Positions 15,325 through 25,990 of a DNA stretch of 32,184 nt are shown in pieces. A program made the translations under genes and the position numbers. How positions within the stretch are numbered: the stretch's first letter is position 1; the number at the start of each line of letters is the position of its first letter. The stretch is from Deltaproteobacteria bacterium. Lineage in GTDB: Bacteria; Desulfobacterota; Binatia; Binatales; Binataceae. Location of the stretch: contig JAFAHS010000403.1 of NCBI GenBank assembly GCA_019237115.1, positions 1 through 32,184 of the forward strand, written 5' to 3'. The notes beneath the pieces were generated by a model. The model did not search any database and had not been told where the DNA came from. It was given only the letters and a program-made list of their open reading frames with translations.

Positions 15325-17283
15325 GTGGCAACCAATCCCAGCGGTCAAATCGATTCCGTGCTTACCGAGGTTCGCAAGTTTGAGCCGCCCGCCGAGTTCT
15401 CGTCCAAGGCATGGGTCAAGAGCCTCGCCGAGCACCAGGCACTGTGCAAACGCGCCGACGACGATCCCGAGGCCTTCTGGGCCGAGTGCGCCCGCAACCT
15501 CGACTGGTTCAAGCCCTTCGACAAAGTTCTGGAGTGGAAATTTCCGTTCGCCAAATGGTTCGTGGGCGGTAGCCTCAATGCCTCCTACAACTGCCTTGAC
15601 CGTCATCTCAAAGGCGGACGCCGCAACAAGGCGGCAATCATCTGGGAAGGCGAGCCGGGCGATAGCCGCGTACTGACCTACCAGATGCTGGCCGATGAAG
15701 TAGGGCGCGCCGCCAACGCGCTCAGGGAACTGGGCGTGCAGGAGGGCGACCGGGTTGCCATCTACATGCCGCTGGTGCCGGAAGCCGCCATCGCGATGCT
15801 GGCGTGCGCGCGAATCGGCGCCGTCCACTCAGTGGTGTTCGGTGGGTTCTCCGCCGAGGCGCTCGCCGACCGCATCAATGACGCGGAAGCCAAGGTGTGT
15901 ATCACAGCCGATGCGGGATGGCGTCGCGGCGCGCACGTCGAACTCAAAAACAACGTCGACGAGGCGTTGAAACGCTGTTCAACGATTCAGAAGGTTGTGG
16001 TTCTCAAGCGGGTCGGCAACAAGGTCAGCATGCGCAGCGGGCGCGACGTGTGGTGGGATGAGTTGGTCGCGCGCCAGAGCCCCAAATGCCCCCCGGCTCA
16101 GCTCGACTCGGAACACATGCTGTATACCCTCTACACCTCGGGTACCACCGGAAAACCCAAGGGCGTGGTTCACACCATCGGCGGGTACCTGACTCACACC
16201 CTGATGACCATGAAGTGGGTGTTCGATCTGAAGGAGGAAGACACCTTCTGGTGTACTGCGGACATCGGATGGGTGACGGGGCACAGCTACACCGTCTATG
16301 GTCCGCTTGCAGCGGGCGCGACGGCGGTGATGTACGAGGGCGCACCGAATTTTCCCCACGAAGATCGCTTCTGGCGAATAATCGAGAAATACGGGGTCAC
16401 TATTTTCTATACCGCGCCGACTGCCATCCGCACCTTCATCAAGTGGGGCGACTCATGGGTGAAGGACCGCGACCTCTCCAGTCTGCGCCTGCTGGGTACC
16501 GTCGGCGAGCCGATTAATCCGGAGGCGTGGATCTGGTATCGCCGGGTCATCGGCGGCGACCGCTGCCCCATCGTGGATACCTGGTGGCAAACCGAAACCG
16601 GCGGCATCATGATCGCGCCGGTGCCCGGTGCGATCGCCACCAAACCCGGTTCGGCCACCCGGCCGCTGCCGGGCGTTGCCGCCGAGGTCGTCACTCACGA
16701 TGGCAAATCGGTGGCCGCCAACCAGGGCGGCTTGCTCGTAATCAAACGACCCTGGCCTGGAATGTTGCGCACCGTGTTCCGCGACCCCGAGCGCTACCGG
16801 CAGCAGTACTTCAGCCAAATCGACGGAGTCTATTTCACCGGTGATGGCGCGCGCCGCGACGAGGATGGCTATTTCTGGATCATGGGCCGGGTCGATGACG
16901 TGGTGAACGTTTCGGGTCATCGTCTCGGCACGATGGAAGTCGAGAGCGCACTCGTCTCGCACACGAGCGTGGCCGAGGCTGCCGTGGTGGGGCGCCCCGA
17001 CGAAATGAAGGGGCAAGGTGTGGTCGCGTTCGTGACCCTCGAAGGCGGCCGGAATGGTAACGACCAGCTGAAGCAGGAGTTGCGCGCGCACGTGGTGAAG
17101 GAAATTGGCGCACTGGCGCGACCCGACGAAATTCGTTTCACCGACGCACTTCCCAAGACCCGCAGCGGTAAGATCATGCGCCGGCTGCTGCGGCAAATCG
17201 CCTCGGGCGACCAGACCCTGGGCGATACCACTACCCTGGAAGACCTCTCGGTGCTGGCCAAGCTCCGCGATGACGAAGAGTAA
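15325..17283 (+). CDS. acsA: Acetyl-CoA synthetase (AMP-forming)
   Basis: This 652-aa ANL-superfamily enzyme makes acetyl-CoA from acetate, ATP and CoA through acetyl-AMP. The N-terminal ACS domain is followed by the P-loop-like motif [10 protein letters not shown] (271-280), WWQTETGG starting at Trp420, the hinge region [17 protein letters not shown], and the C-terminal RSGKIMRR with catalytic Lys616, the site of regulatory acetylation in this family. Length is normal. GTG 15325 is preferred because GGGAGG (15311-15316) lies 8 bases upstream; an earlier GTG at 15319 is too close. That site lies inside the end of the GH57 gene, so the two are coupled. A hairpin follows the stop. Confidence 0.93.
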   Translation: MATNPSGQIDSVLTEVRKFEPPAEFSSKAWVKSLAEHQALCKRADDDPEAFWAECARNLDWFKPFDKVLEWKFPFAKWFVGGSLNASYNCLDRHLKGGRRNKAAIIWEGEPGDSRVLTYQMLADEVGRAANALRELGVQEGDRVAIYMPLVPEAAIAMLACARIGAVHSVVFGGFSAEALADRINDAEAKVCITADAGWRRGAHVELKNNVDEALKRCSTIQKVVVLKRVGNKVSMRSGRDVWWDELVARQSPKCPPAQLDSEHMLYTLYTSGTTGKPKGVVHTIGGYLTHTLMTMKWVFDLKEEDTFWCTADIGWVTGHSYTVYGPLAAGATAVMYEGAPNFPHEDRFWRIIEKYGVTIFYTAPTAIRTFIKWGDSWVKDRDLSSLRLLGTVGEPINPEAWIWYRRVIGGDRCPIVDTWWQTETGGIMIAPVPGAIATKPGSATRPLPGVAAEVVTHDGKSVAANQGGLLVIKRPWPGMLRTVFRDPERYRQQYFSQIDGVYFTGDGARRDEDGYFWIMGRVDDVVNVSGHRLGTMEVESALVSHTSVAEAAVVGRPDEMKGQGVVAFVTLEGGRNGNDQLKQELRAHVVKEIGALARPDEIRFTDALPKTRSGKIMRRLLRQIASGDQTLGDTTTLEDLSVLAKLRDDEE

Positions 17284-17307
17284 GGCGGCCCGTCGCGGCG
17301 CGTGAAC

Positions 17308-17329
17308 CGGCCCGATGAGTCCCGGGCCG
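17308..17329 (+). terminator. Hairpin after acetyl-CoA synthetase
   Basis: CGGCCCG (17308-17314) and CGGGCCG (17323-17329) form a perfect 7-bp stem with an 8-base loop, 25 bases after the stop. An alternative partner GCGGCCCG lies at 17285-17292. Only CTTCGGTTT follows, so the U-tract is weak. Confidence 0.4.
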
Positions 17330-17432
17330 CTTCGGTTTCCCGGAGCAGAGCGAATCGGTCACGACCCCGGAGAGCTTTCACGCCCAGGTTCCTGCGGCGG
17401 CGTGCTCCTACGCCAAGCGGGACGAGAGCTCC

Positions 17433-17449
17433 GCGTCCGGTGCGGACGC
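17433..17449 (-). terminator. Hairpin after the BAAT-like thioesterase
   Basis: GCGTCCG and CGGACGC form a perfect 7-bp stem with a three-base loop between the convergent acetyl-CoA synthetase and thioesterase genes. It lies 58 bases past the thioesterase stop. There is no T-run. The rest of the 17284-17506 gap holds nothing recognised. Confidence 0.35.
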
Positions 17450-17506
17450 TTGAACCGCGCCCCGGGCACGGGACGCTTTTGCGCCGCGGGGTCGGCGGTT
17501 TGGACT

Positions 17507-18760
17507 CTAGCCGAGGAACTTTTTTAAGAACGACAGACAGCGTCGCCACGAATCCAGATTCGCGATGTGGTTGGCCTCGGGGGTTCCTCCCAGTGCCATC
17601 ATGACCCGGGTCACGGGGTGAAAGATCGCGCTTATCGGGGGACTGTAAGGAAAACGGATAAAGTGACCCGCCCCCGCGTAGCTCACATGTTCGTAGGGGT
17701 GCGGAAAATTTCTGGCTGCCAACCGCTGAACTGCAAGGTCTGCCAGATTCAGCGAAGGCCACATCTGATCGTCCGTGCCCGAGAACATCAGCACCGGGCC
17801 GTTGATGTTTTCGACCGCGATCGCGGCGGCCTCGAGATGCTGGCGGTTTTTCATCGACTCGAGGAACCACGGGGTTATCGCCACTGGCGATTTGCTCCAC
17901 AGCGCAGGATCTGGTGCGGCGGTCACCATGCACTCGACCGACTTGCCGCGCCAGGTCCAGGCGGAGGTCGGGGGCTCGCCGCCGCTTCCGATGCCGGGCC
18001 AGACGACTGCGCTGGGTACATACGCGACCACCGCCTTCAAGTCCGCAAATGTGGCGCCTAACAACAGCGCCAGTTCTCCGCCGCGCGATGCCCCCGAGAC
18101 CGCAAGCAGGTCGCCGTGAACCGCCGGATTGCGCTTGAGCCACGCGATCGCGCGCGCGAAATACTCCAACGGAATCCCGACCAGCTCCTGGGGCAGTCCT
18201 GGCATCAGGAAGTAGCCAAGCGAGAGCACCGCGTAGCCGTGACTTGCCAACAGCGCTGGCAGATCTTCGGCAAGACCCCCACCCGATCCGCCAAGGACGA
18301 TGATCCCGGGATGCACGCCCTCCTGCGGATGAAAAAACGACGCTACCAGACCCTCGTCGCGCACTTCTTCGCGTACGGTCTGGTTGGCAAGGAACTGGCG
18401 CTCGACCTGTGCGGCGGCACGTTCGACCCCGTCAAGCTCGACCGAGAGGCGTATCGTCACATCCTCGGCGTGGAGCACCGAAAACGCGCTCCTCTGCTCG
18501 ATGTCCCGGGTGAGTTGCATCGACCACAGCAAACCATTCGCGTCGGCGGTTCGGTAGGAGCCCGAGCGCGGCGCATCACAAGCCAGGTCCACCTCGCCCT
18601 TTGCCGGGGAGACAAAGGTGGCCTCGGAGCTCCAGAGGCGTTCGAGCCCATCGAGGGCGGAGGCCTTGACCGTGAGGGAATGCGCGGGTGGTGCTCCGGT
18701 CACCCGGATCTGGAGCGGTTCGTCGTAAAGCGTCTTGAGCGGGGAGGCCTCGATACGCAC
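17507..18760 (-). CDS. BAAT/acyl-CoA thioester hydrolase-like protein
   Basis: This 417-aa protein has the two-domain layout of the bile-acid-CoA:amino acid N-acyltransferase/type I acyl-CoA thioesterase family. Residues about 10-130 form the N-terminal beta-sandwich (PLQIRVTGAPPAHSLTVKA, then SYRTADANGLLWSMQ). The remainder is an alpha/beta hydrolase domain. The nucleophile is Ser225 in SGASRGGEL, with Asp330 (GTDDQMWPS) and His366 (GAGHFIRFPY). Serine in place of the cysteine of true BAAT enzymes points to acyl-CoA hydrolysis, not amino acid conjugation. The start is GTG 18760, because an in-frame TAG lies four codons upstream. It is divergent from the rimP operon and convergent with acetyl-CoA synthetase. 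Confidence 0.88.
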   Translation of the reverse strand: MRIEASPLKTLYDEPLQIRVTGAPPAHSLTVKASALDGLERLWSSEATFVSPAKGEVDLACDAPRSGSYRTADANGLLWSMQLTRDIEQRSAFSVLHAEDVTIRLSVELDGVERAAAQVERQFLANQTVREEVRDEGLVASFFHPQEGVHPGIIVLGGSGGGLAEDLPALLASHGYAVLSLGYFLMPGLPQELVGIPLEYFARAIAWLKRNPAVHGDLLAVSGASRGGELALLLGATFADLKAVVAYVPSAVVWPGIGSGGEPPTSAWTWRGKSVECMVTAAPDPALWSKSPVAITPWFLESMKNRQHLEAAAIAVENINGPVLMFSGTDDQMWPSLNLADLAVQRLAARNFPHPYEHVSYAGAGHFIRFPYSPPISAIFHPVTRVMMALGGTPEANHIANLDSWRRCLSFLKKFLG

Positions 18761-18882
18761 ACCTGCCGCCTATCACACTTGGCCTGCCCGCCGAAACGGC
18801 CGCACCTGGCAAACCCGTTGTTTATAGGCACGGGACAGCAGCCTTGCTGAGTGGGTGACGGCGAGGTATCCTTTTTGAGGTG

Positions 18883-18906
18883 AGTGGGCTCTTCGCCCAC
18901 TTTTTT
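18883..18906 (+). terminator. Intrinsic terminator in the rimP leader (likely attenuator)
   Basis: AGTGGGC (18883-18889) and GCCCACT (18895-18901) form a perfect 7-bp stem with a TCTTC loop, followed directly by six T residues (18901-18906). This is the best intrinsic terminator in the window. The nearest upstream gene is on the opposite strand and starts at 18760, so there is no plus-strand gene for it to terminate. It precedes rimP by 52 bases, as expected for an attenuator of the rimP-nusA-infB operon. A promoter-like pair TTGCTG-17-TATCCT (18844-18872) lies just upstream, but would start transcription almost at the hairpin, so another promoter further up is needed for attenuation. Confidence 0.75.
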
Positions 18907-18958
18907 GTTGGAAGTCCAGGAAATTTTGTGCATTTCGGTGCTGGACAAGACGCAGAGG

Positions 18959-19444
18959 ATGAACGTTGTAGCGCTGCACCCGGTGGGCGCAAAGGTTGCG
19001 GAACTGCTGGAGCCGCATATCGAGCGGCAAGGCTATGAGCTGGTCTCGGTGGAGTATCACAAGGGAACCCGCAACTCGCTGCTGCGGCTCCTGGTCGATA
19101 AACCGGGTGGCGGGATCGGTCTTGACGATTTGGAGAAATTGAGCCCGGTTCTGGGTGATCTGCTGGATGTTTATGACCCGATAGAGGGTCGGTACACCCT
19201 CGAGGTCTCCTCGCCGGGACTCAATCGGCCCCTGCGCAAGCTTGAGCATTTTGCCGCCGTACGCGGCGAGCGCGTGAAAATTCGAACTCATCATGCGCAC
19301 GCGGGACAGAAGTCGTTTGTTGGCAAGCTGGTCGAGGTGAATACGGAGGGAATCGAGCTCGACGATGAGTCGAGCCAGCGCCGGGTGGCGATCGCGTTCG
19401 AAGAGATGCAGCGAGCGAATTATGAGTACGATTTTGGCGACTGA
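18959..19444 (+). CDS. rimP: Ribosome maturation factor RimP
   Basis: This 161-aa protein binds the 30S subunit during assembly. The N-terminal alpha/beta domain reads VAELLEPHIERQGYELVSVEYHKG. The family signature LEVSSPGLNRPL is at 81-92, followed by the Sm-like C-terminal domain (FVGKLVEVNTEGIEL). It is the first gene of rimP-nusA-ylxR-infB-ylxP-rbfA-truB. ATG 18959 matches the usual family length, but its AGAGG abuts the start codon with no spacer. An in-frame GTG at 18938 or TTG at 18926 (with AGGA nearby) is possible and would lengthen the protein by 7 or 11 residues. Confidence 0.92.
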   Translation: MNVVALHPVGAKVAELLEPHIERQGYELVSVEYHKGTRNSLLRLLVDKPGGGIGLDDLEKLSPVLGDLLDVYDPIEGRYTLEVSSPGLNRPLRKLEHFAAVRGERVKIRTHHAHAGQKSFVGKLVEVNTEGIELDDESSQRRVAIAFEEMQRANYEYDFGD

Positions 19445-19489
19445 TTTCAAAAATGCTGCGCGAGTCACAAGCGCTAAAGGCAGGCGGGT

Positions 19490-20863
19490 ATGCAAGTTGA
19501 TCTGAATCGGGTCATCGAGCAGGTCTCCAAGGAAAAAGGGATCGACAAGACGATCGTCATCAACGCGGTCGAGGAGATGATGCATTCCGCGGCGCGCCGC
19601 ACCTTCGGCGCCGAACGCAACATCGAGTCGCGCTTCAACACCGAACTCGGTGAGATTGAACTGTTCGAAATCAAGACGGTGGTCGAAAACGTGACCAATT
19701 CGTCGGCGGAAGCGACGCTCGAAGAAGCGCACGCGAAATACGATCCGGAAGCGCAGGTCGGCGATGAAATCCTGATCAAGCTGGACACCGCGACCATGGG
19801 CCGCATCGCGGCCCAGGCTGCGAAGCAGAACCTCATCCAGCACATCCGCGACGCCGAGCGCAAACAGATCTACAACGAATTCAAGGATCGCAAGGGCGAA
19901 ATTGTTTCAGGCATCGTGCAGCGCTTCGAGCGCAAGAACATGATTGTGAATCTGGGCCGCACCGAGGCGATCCTGCCCGAGAAAGAACAGATCCCGCACG
20001 AGCGTTATCGTCAGGGTGATCGGATCCGCGCACTGATTCTGGATGTGGACCTTTCCGAAAAGGGTCTCTCTATCGTGCTCTCGCGCACTTCCAACGACTT
20101 CCTGATCGGATTGTTCACCCAGGAAGTTCCCGAAATGTACGAAGGTATCGTCGAGATCCGGCAATGCGCGCGGGAACCTGGCGGCCGCGCCAAGGTCGCG
20201 GTCTATTCCAAGGACTCCGATGTGGACCCGGTAGGCGCCTGCGTCGGCATGAAAGGCACCCGGGTACAGGCCGTCGTGCAAGAACTGCGCGGCGAAAAGA
20301 TCGACATCGTTCCGTGGACCGATGACCAGGCGGAACTGGTGTGCCGCGCGCTGGCACCGGCCAAGGTTTCCAAGGTCGTCATCGACGAAGACGAGCACGG
20401 CATGGAAGTTATCGTCCCGGACGATCAGCTGTCACTGGCGATTGGCAAGCGCGGCCAGAACGTCCGTCTCGCGCACCGACTCACCGGATGGAAGCTCGAT
20501 GTGCGTAGCGAGGCCGAGGCCGAGGAAGAGGCCCGCGCGGCGCGCGCCTCGCTCAACGCGATTCCGGGAATCGGCGACATCAACGCGGAACTGCTGTTCC
20601 AATGGGGCTTCCGCTCCGCCGAGCAGCTGGCGGAAGCCGACGAGGAGAACTTTGATGTCGAGGGCATAAGCCCCGAACGCGCCCGGCAGATCATTGCGGC
20701 GGCGCGTACCCACGTCGCGGACAAGCGTGAAAAAGAGCAGGCGCGAGCGGCCGCCGAGGCCGAAGCAGATAAAGCGCGCGCCGCGCAAGCTGCCGAAGCC
20801 GCGGTCGAAGCTGCGGCCGAAAGGGACAGCGTGGAGGCCGCGGGCGCCGAACAAAAGCCCTGA
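19490..20863 (+). CDS. nusA: Transcription termination/antitermination factor NusA
   Basis: This 457-aa NusA binds RNA polymerase and controls pausing, termination and antitermination. The N-terminal polymerase-binding domain covers 1-130. The S1 domain is at about 135-200 (GEIVSGIVQRFERKNMIVNLG). KH1 has GACVGMKGTR at 249-258, and KH2 has LAIGKRGQNV at 316-325. A helix-hairpin-helix domain follows at about 355-407 (LNAIPGIGDINAELLFQWG). The last 45 residues are a low-complexity Ala/Glu tail (AAEAEADKARAAQAAEA). The start at ATG 19490 follows AAAGGCAGG. In E. coli NusA represses its own operon, and the hairpin before rimP would allow the same here (inference). Confidence 0.97.
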   Translation: MQVDLNRVIEQVSKEKGIDKTIVINAVEEMMHSAARRTFGAERNIESRFNTELGEIELFEIKTVVENVTNSSAEATLEEAHAKYDPEAQVGDEILIKLDTATMGRIAAQAAKQNLIQHIRDAERKQIYNEFKDRKGEIVSGIVQRFERKNMIVNLGRTEAILPEKEQIPHERYRQGDRIRALILDVDLSEKGLSIVLSRTSNDFLIGLFTQEVPEMYEGIVEIRQCAREPGGRAKVAVYSKDSDVDPVGACVGMKGTRVQAVVQELRGEKIDIVPWTDDQAELVCRALAPAKVSKVVIDEDEHGMEVIVPDDQLSLAIGKRGQNVRLAHRLTGWKLDVRSEAEAEEEARAARASLNAIPGIGDINAELLFQWGFRSAEQLAEADEENFDVEGISPERARQIIAAARTHVADKREKEQARAAAEAEADKARAAQAAEAAVEAAAERDSVEAAGAEQKP

Positions 20864-20898
20864 GCAGGAGGAGGTGAGAAGCGCTGCGCCGCCGGAAG

Positions 20899-21198
20899 TT
20901 GGAAGCGACGGTTCGATGGCCGGGCCCGGTTCGCACCTGCCTGGGCTGCCTGCAACCGGATCGGAAGGACGCGATGGTACGAATCGTCGCCGCTGCGGGC
21001 GGCGTGCAGCCTGATTTTGAAGGGCGAAAACCGGGGCGCGGCGGGTATCTCCATCCGCAGCACGAGTGCCTGGAGGGATTCATCAGATCGAAAGTCAGGG
21101 AGTTCCGTTCGCTGCGGGTGAAGATCGACCGGGAGCAGCGAAGTTTCGTAGTCGAGACAATCAAGGGGCGTCTGGATAGAAAACCGGCGCTCGAATAG
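20899..21198 (+). CDS. ylxR: YlxR-family (DUF448) RNA-binding protein
   Basis: This roughly 99-aa protein is encoded between nusA and infB, the conserved place for YlxR. Family motifs are RTCLGCLQPDRKDAMVRIV with a Cys pair (Cys14, Cys17), GRKPGRGGYLHP, and the C-terminal helix FIRSKVREFRSLRV. The start is unclear. TTG 20899 is the only common start codon in frame after the in-frame TGA at 20875. However, the strong Shine-Dalgarno AGGAGGAGGTGA (20866-20877) is spaced for a CTG at 20884, which would add five residues. YlxR proteins bind RNA and have been linked to transcription regulation and RNase P; the role here is not known. Confidence 0.88.
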   Translation: MEATVRWPGPVRTCLGCLQPDRKDAMVRIVAAAGGVQPDFEGRKPGRGGYLHPQHECLEGFIRSKVREFRSLRVKIDREQRSFVVETIKGRLDRKPALE

Positions 21199-21209
21199 GA
21201 TAGGTCGGA

Positions 21210-24080
<2,871 letters not shown>

Positions 24081-24131
24081 CGCAATCGGTCCCGCGTCGG
24101 AATTTTCGCCCGTTCGGAGGGGAGGTGGGCA

Positions 24132-24419
24132 ATGGTCGTCGGTGTAATGCGGCTTACGCTCTTCCTGCCGGAGAATCATTCGCTCAAGGGGAAGCGGCAG
24201 GTGCTGCGCGCGATCAAAGATCGTGTGCGCAACAAATTCAACGTCTCGATCGCGGAATCAGACGGTCACGACATGTGGCAGCGCGCCGAACTCGGCATCT
24301 GCCAGGTGGGAAGTGATCGCCCGTTCGTCGATCGCGCGCTGCGCGAAGTAGTGAACTTCATCGAATCGCTCGGCTTGGCACCGCTGGGAGAGGAACAGCT
24401 CGAGATCATAAACTGCTGA
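24132..24419 (+). CDS. ylxP: YlxP-like DUF503 protein
   Basis: This 95-aa alpha/beta protein is of the DUF503 family. The pattern is VVGVMRLTLFLPENHSLKGKRQVLRAIKDR (here in parts: VVGVMRLTLFLPENHSLKGK and RQVLRAIKDRVRNKF), then NVSIAESDGHDMWQRAELGI and the C-terminal helix FVDRALREVVNFIES. It sits between infB and rbfA, its conserved location. Members are thought to contribute to ribosome function, but no reaction is established. The start at ATG 24132 has GGAGGGGAGGTG directly upstream, one of the strongest ribosome-binding sites in the operon. Confidence 0.9.
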   Translation: MVVGVMRLTLFLPENHSLKGKRQVLRAIKDRVRNKFNVSIAESDGHDMWQRAELGICQVGSDRPFVDRALREVVNFIESLGLAPLGEEQLEIINC

Positions 24420-24469
24420 CCGAGAAGCGGCACCTCCCCGGGGGTGGGGCGCGCGGTTGGAAAAGCCAG

Positions 24470-24820
24470 GTGAGTACCGGACGAAGATCGGAGCGGGTTG
24501 CGGAGCTGGTGCTGCGGGAGCTCTCCGCGATGCTGATCAGAGACCTCAAGGATCCCCGACTGCGCGGCGTTTCGCTTACCGGCGTCACCATGACCGATGA
24601 TCTGCGCCGTGGGCGGGTGGGCTTCTCGCATATCGAAGGCGGCGTGAAGGCGGCGGCTGCGGTGGCCGGGTTCAAGAGCGCTGCCGGATTCATCCGCCGC
24701 GAGATCGGCCGCTCTCTGGGCCTTCGCTATACCCCAGAGCTGGATTTCGAATTCGATCCCGGGCTCGAGCGCGCGGCCCGAATCGGCGAACTGCTGCGCG
24801 AGGGACGCTCCAAGCCGTAG
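24470..24820 (+). CDS. rbfA: 30S ribosome-binding factor RbfA
   Basis: This 116-aa single KH-like protein is needed for maturation of the 16S rRNA 5' end in the 30S subunit. Family motifs are RRSERVAELVLRELSAMLIRD, DPRLRGVSLTGVTMTDDL, then AAGFIRREIGRSLGLRYTPELDF, all in the expected order. The start is GTG 24470, 50 bases after ylxP, with a CCAGG-type weak Shine-Dalgarno. Unlike the tight spacing in many genomes, it is followed by a 279-base gap before truB, and no nrnA/DHH phosphoesterase gene lies between. Confidence 0.93.
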   Translation: MSTGRRSERVAELVLRELSAMLIRDLKDPRLRGVSLTGVTMTDDLRRGRVGFSHIEGGVKAAAAVAGFKSAAGFIRREIGRSLGLRYTPELDFEFDPGLERAARIGELLREGRSKP

Positions 24821-24878
24821 CCAAGAGAATTCGGCGACGCGACTTTCGCTTGCAATCCGCGGCCGGAACCACTATCTG

Positions 24879-24920
24879 CTAAACGGTCGGTTTGTCTGAA
24901 CGGTCGTTTAGGCAAACGGT
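24879..24920. promoter_or_regulatory. Operator-like tandem AACGGTC repeats
   Basis: AACGGTCG occurs at 24882 and 24899, and AACGGT again at 24915, so the units are spaced 17 and 16 bases apart. The first is within AAAC-N5-GTTT (24881-24893) and the second within AACG-N2-CGTT (24899-24908). CTAAACG (24879-24885) and CGTTTAG (24905-24911) also form a perfect 7-bp outer inverted repeat. Stacked imperfect palindromes of this kind are typical of TetR-family operators, but no regulator gene is nearby. Confidence 0.45.
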
Positions 24921-24985
24921 GATCGGGCCTGGCGCCACCGTCGTGCGCTGAACTCTCGAGCTGCGCGGACGTGACGCAGCGGGCC

Positions 24986-25004
24986 GTCTCGACCCACCCG
25001 AGAC
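24986..25004. promoter_or_regulatory. First stem-loop in the rbfA-truB gap
   Basis: GTCTCG and CGAGAC form a perfect 6-bp stem around a 7-base loop. It is immediately followed by the larger hairpin at 25007-25042. Confidence 0.3.
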
Positions 25005-25006
25005 CG

Positions 25007-25042
25007 GGGGGACCGGCCTCACCTGATCGAGGCCGGTCCTCC
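25007..25042 (+). terminator. Strong hairpin between rbfA and truB
   Basis: GACCGGCCTC (25011-25020) and GAGGCCGGTC (25029-25038) form a perfect 10-bp stem around an 8-base loop. The stem extends outward four more pairs with one G-T. What follows is C/T-rich (CCTCATTCGTCTTATAA) without a clean T-run. It could end the rimP-rbfA transcript or form part of a truB leader. Confidence 0.45.
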
Positions 25043-25056
25043 TCCTCATTCGTCTT

Positions 25057-25080
25057 ATAACCGCCCAGCTGGTGGGTTAT
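25057..25080 (+). promoter_or_regulatory. Third stem-loop, just upstream of truB
   Basis: ATAACC (25057-25062) pairs with GGTTAT (25075-25080), enclosing the palindrome CCAGCTGG (25065-25072). It ends 19 bases before the truB ATG, close enough to affect ribosome access. TATCTT (25078-25083) inside it could also serve as a -10 element. Confidence 0.3.
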
Positions 25081-25099
25081 CTTGTGGTAGCGCTTTGCG

Positions 25100-25990
25100 A
25101 TGAACGCCGTGATCGTAATCGACAAACCCGCGGGAATTACTTCGGCGGAAGTCGTCAGGCGGATCAAACGATCGGTGAAACCCGCCCGCGTCGGACATCT
25201 CGGCACCCTCGATCCTTTCGCAACCGGCGTTCTGCCGATTTTGATTGGCGAGGCCACCAAGCTTGCACCCTTCCTGGAGGGCGGCGATAAGCGCTACGCG
25301 GGGCTTATCAAGCTCGGCGTCGAGACCGATACTCTCGACCCCGACGGCTCCGTAGTACGCACCGCTCCCGTGCCGCTGCTGAATCCGCAATGCCTGGCGG
25401 CTATCGAGCACGAGTTCAGCGGCAGCTTCAGCCAGGTTCCGCCGGTGTTTTCGGCGATCAAACGGGCCGGCGTGCCTCTGTACCGGCTGGCGCGTAAGGG
25501 CGTTGATGTACCCCCGCCGCCGCCGCGCACGGTCGAAATCAAGTTTCTCAAGCTCGAAACAGCTTCGCGCGATACCCTGCGCTTTGAGCTTGCCTGCTCG
25601 GCCGGAACCTATGTCCGCTCGCTTGCGCGTGATATCGGAGTCGCACTTCAGTCCGCCGCACATCTCGCGGAGCTGCGCCGGTTCCAAAGCGGGGGCTTTT
25701 CCTTGCCCGCGGCGGCGCCCCTGGAACGAGTTCTCGCTGCGATCGACGCCCAGGACCTGGCATCGATTCAACTTATCGCGCCGTCCGACGCGCTGGGTCA
25801 TCTGCCGCGGGTGGTGGTCGACGAGGCACAGGAACGCCGGCTGCGCAACGGAGACTCATCGACGCTTGATTCGATTGCCCCCGCAGGAGCCGAGATCTTC
25901 AGGGTGGTTCAGAGCAGCGGCGAGCTGATTGCGATCGCACGCGCGACCTCACGCGTGACCGCCCTGATCGAGCGCATCTTCAACGGCTGA
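25100..25990 (+). CDS. truB: tRNA pseudouridine-55 synthase TruB
   Basis: This 296-aa enzyme isomerises U55 in the T-arm of tRNAs. The catalytic motif GTLDPFATGVLPI contains the nucleophile Asp38. Further family motifs are VIDKPAGITSAEVV at the N-terminus, KRYAGLIKLGVETDTLDPDG, the thumb/active-site segment QVPPVFSAIKRAGVPLYRLAR, and CSAGTYVRSLARDIG. The C-terminal PUA-like region is short and degenerate. ATG 25100 is the family start. Its Shine-Dalgarno (GTGGTAG) is weak. It closes the operon. The ribF and rpsO genes that often follow are absent here. Confidence 0.95.
   Translation: MNAVIVIDKPAGITSAEVVRRIKRSVKPARVGHLGTLDPFATGVLPILIGEATKLAPFLEGGDKRYAGLIKLGVETDTLDPDGSVVRTAPVPLLNPQCLAAIEHEFSGSFSQVPPVFSAIKRAGVPLYRLARKGVDVPPPPPRTVEIKFLKLETASRDTLRFELACSAGTYVRSLARDIGVALQSAAHLAELRRFQSGGFSLPAAAPLERVLAAIDAQDLASIQLIAPSDALGHLPRVVVDEAQERRLRNGDSSTLDSIAPAGAEIFRVVQSSGELIAIARATSRVTALIERIFNG

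Noticed and set aside
18844..18872. TTGCTG-17-TATCCT as the main rimP promoter
   Set aside because: Spacing is ideal but matches are modest, and transcription would begin almost at the terminator stem, which would prevent attenuation. Kept only as a note.
20690..20860. Repeated Ala/Glu/Lys codons at the 3' end of nusA as a tandem DNA repeat
   Set aside because: The low complexity is at the protein level; the DNA units are not exact copies.
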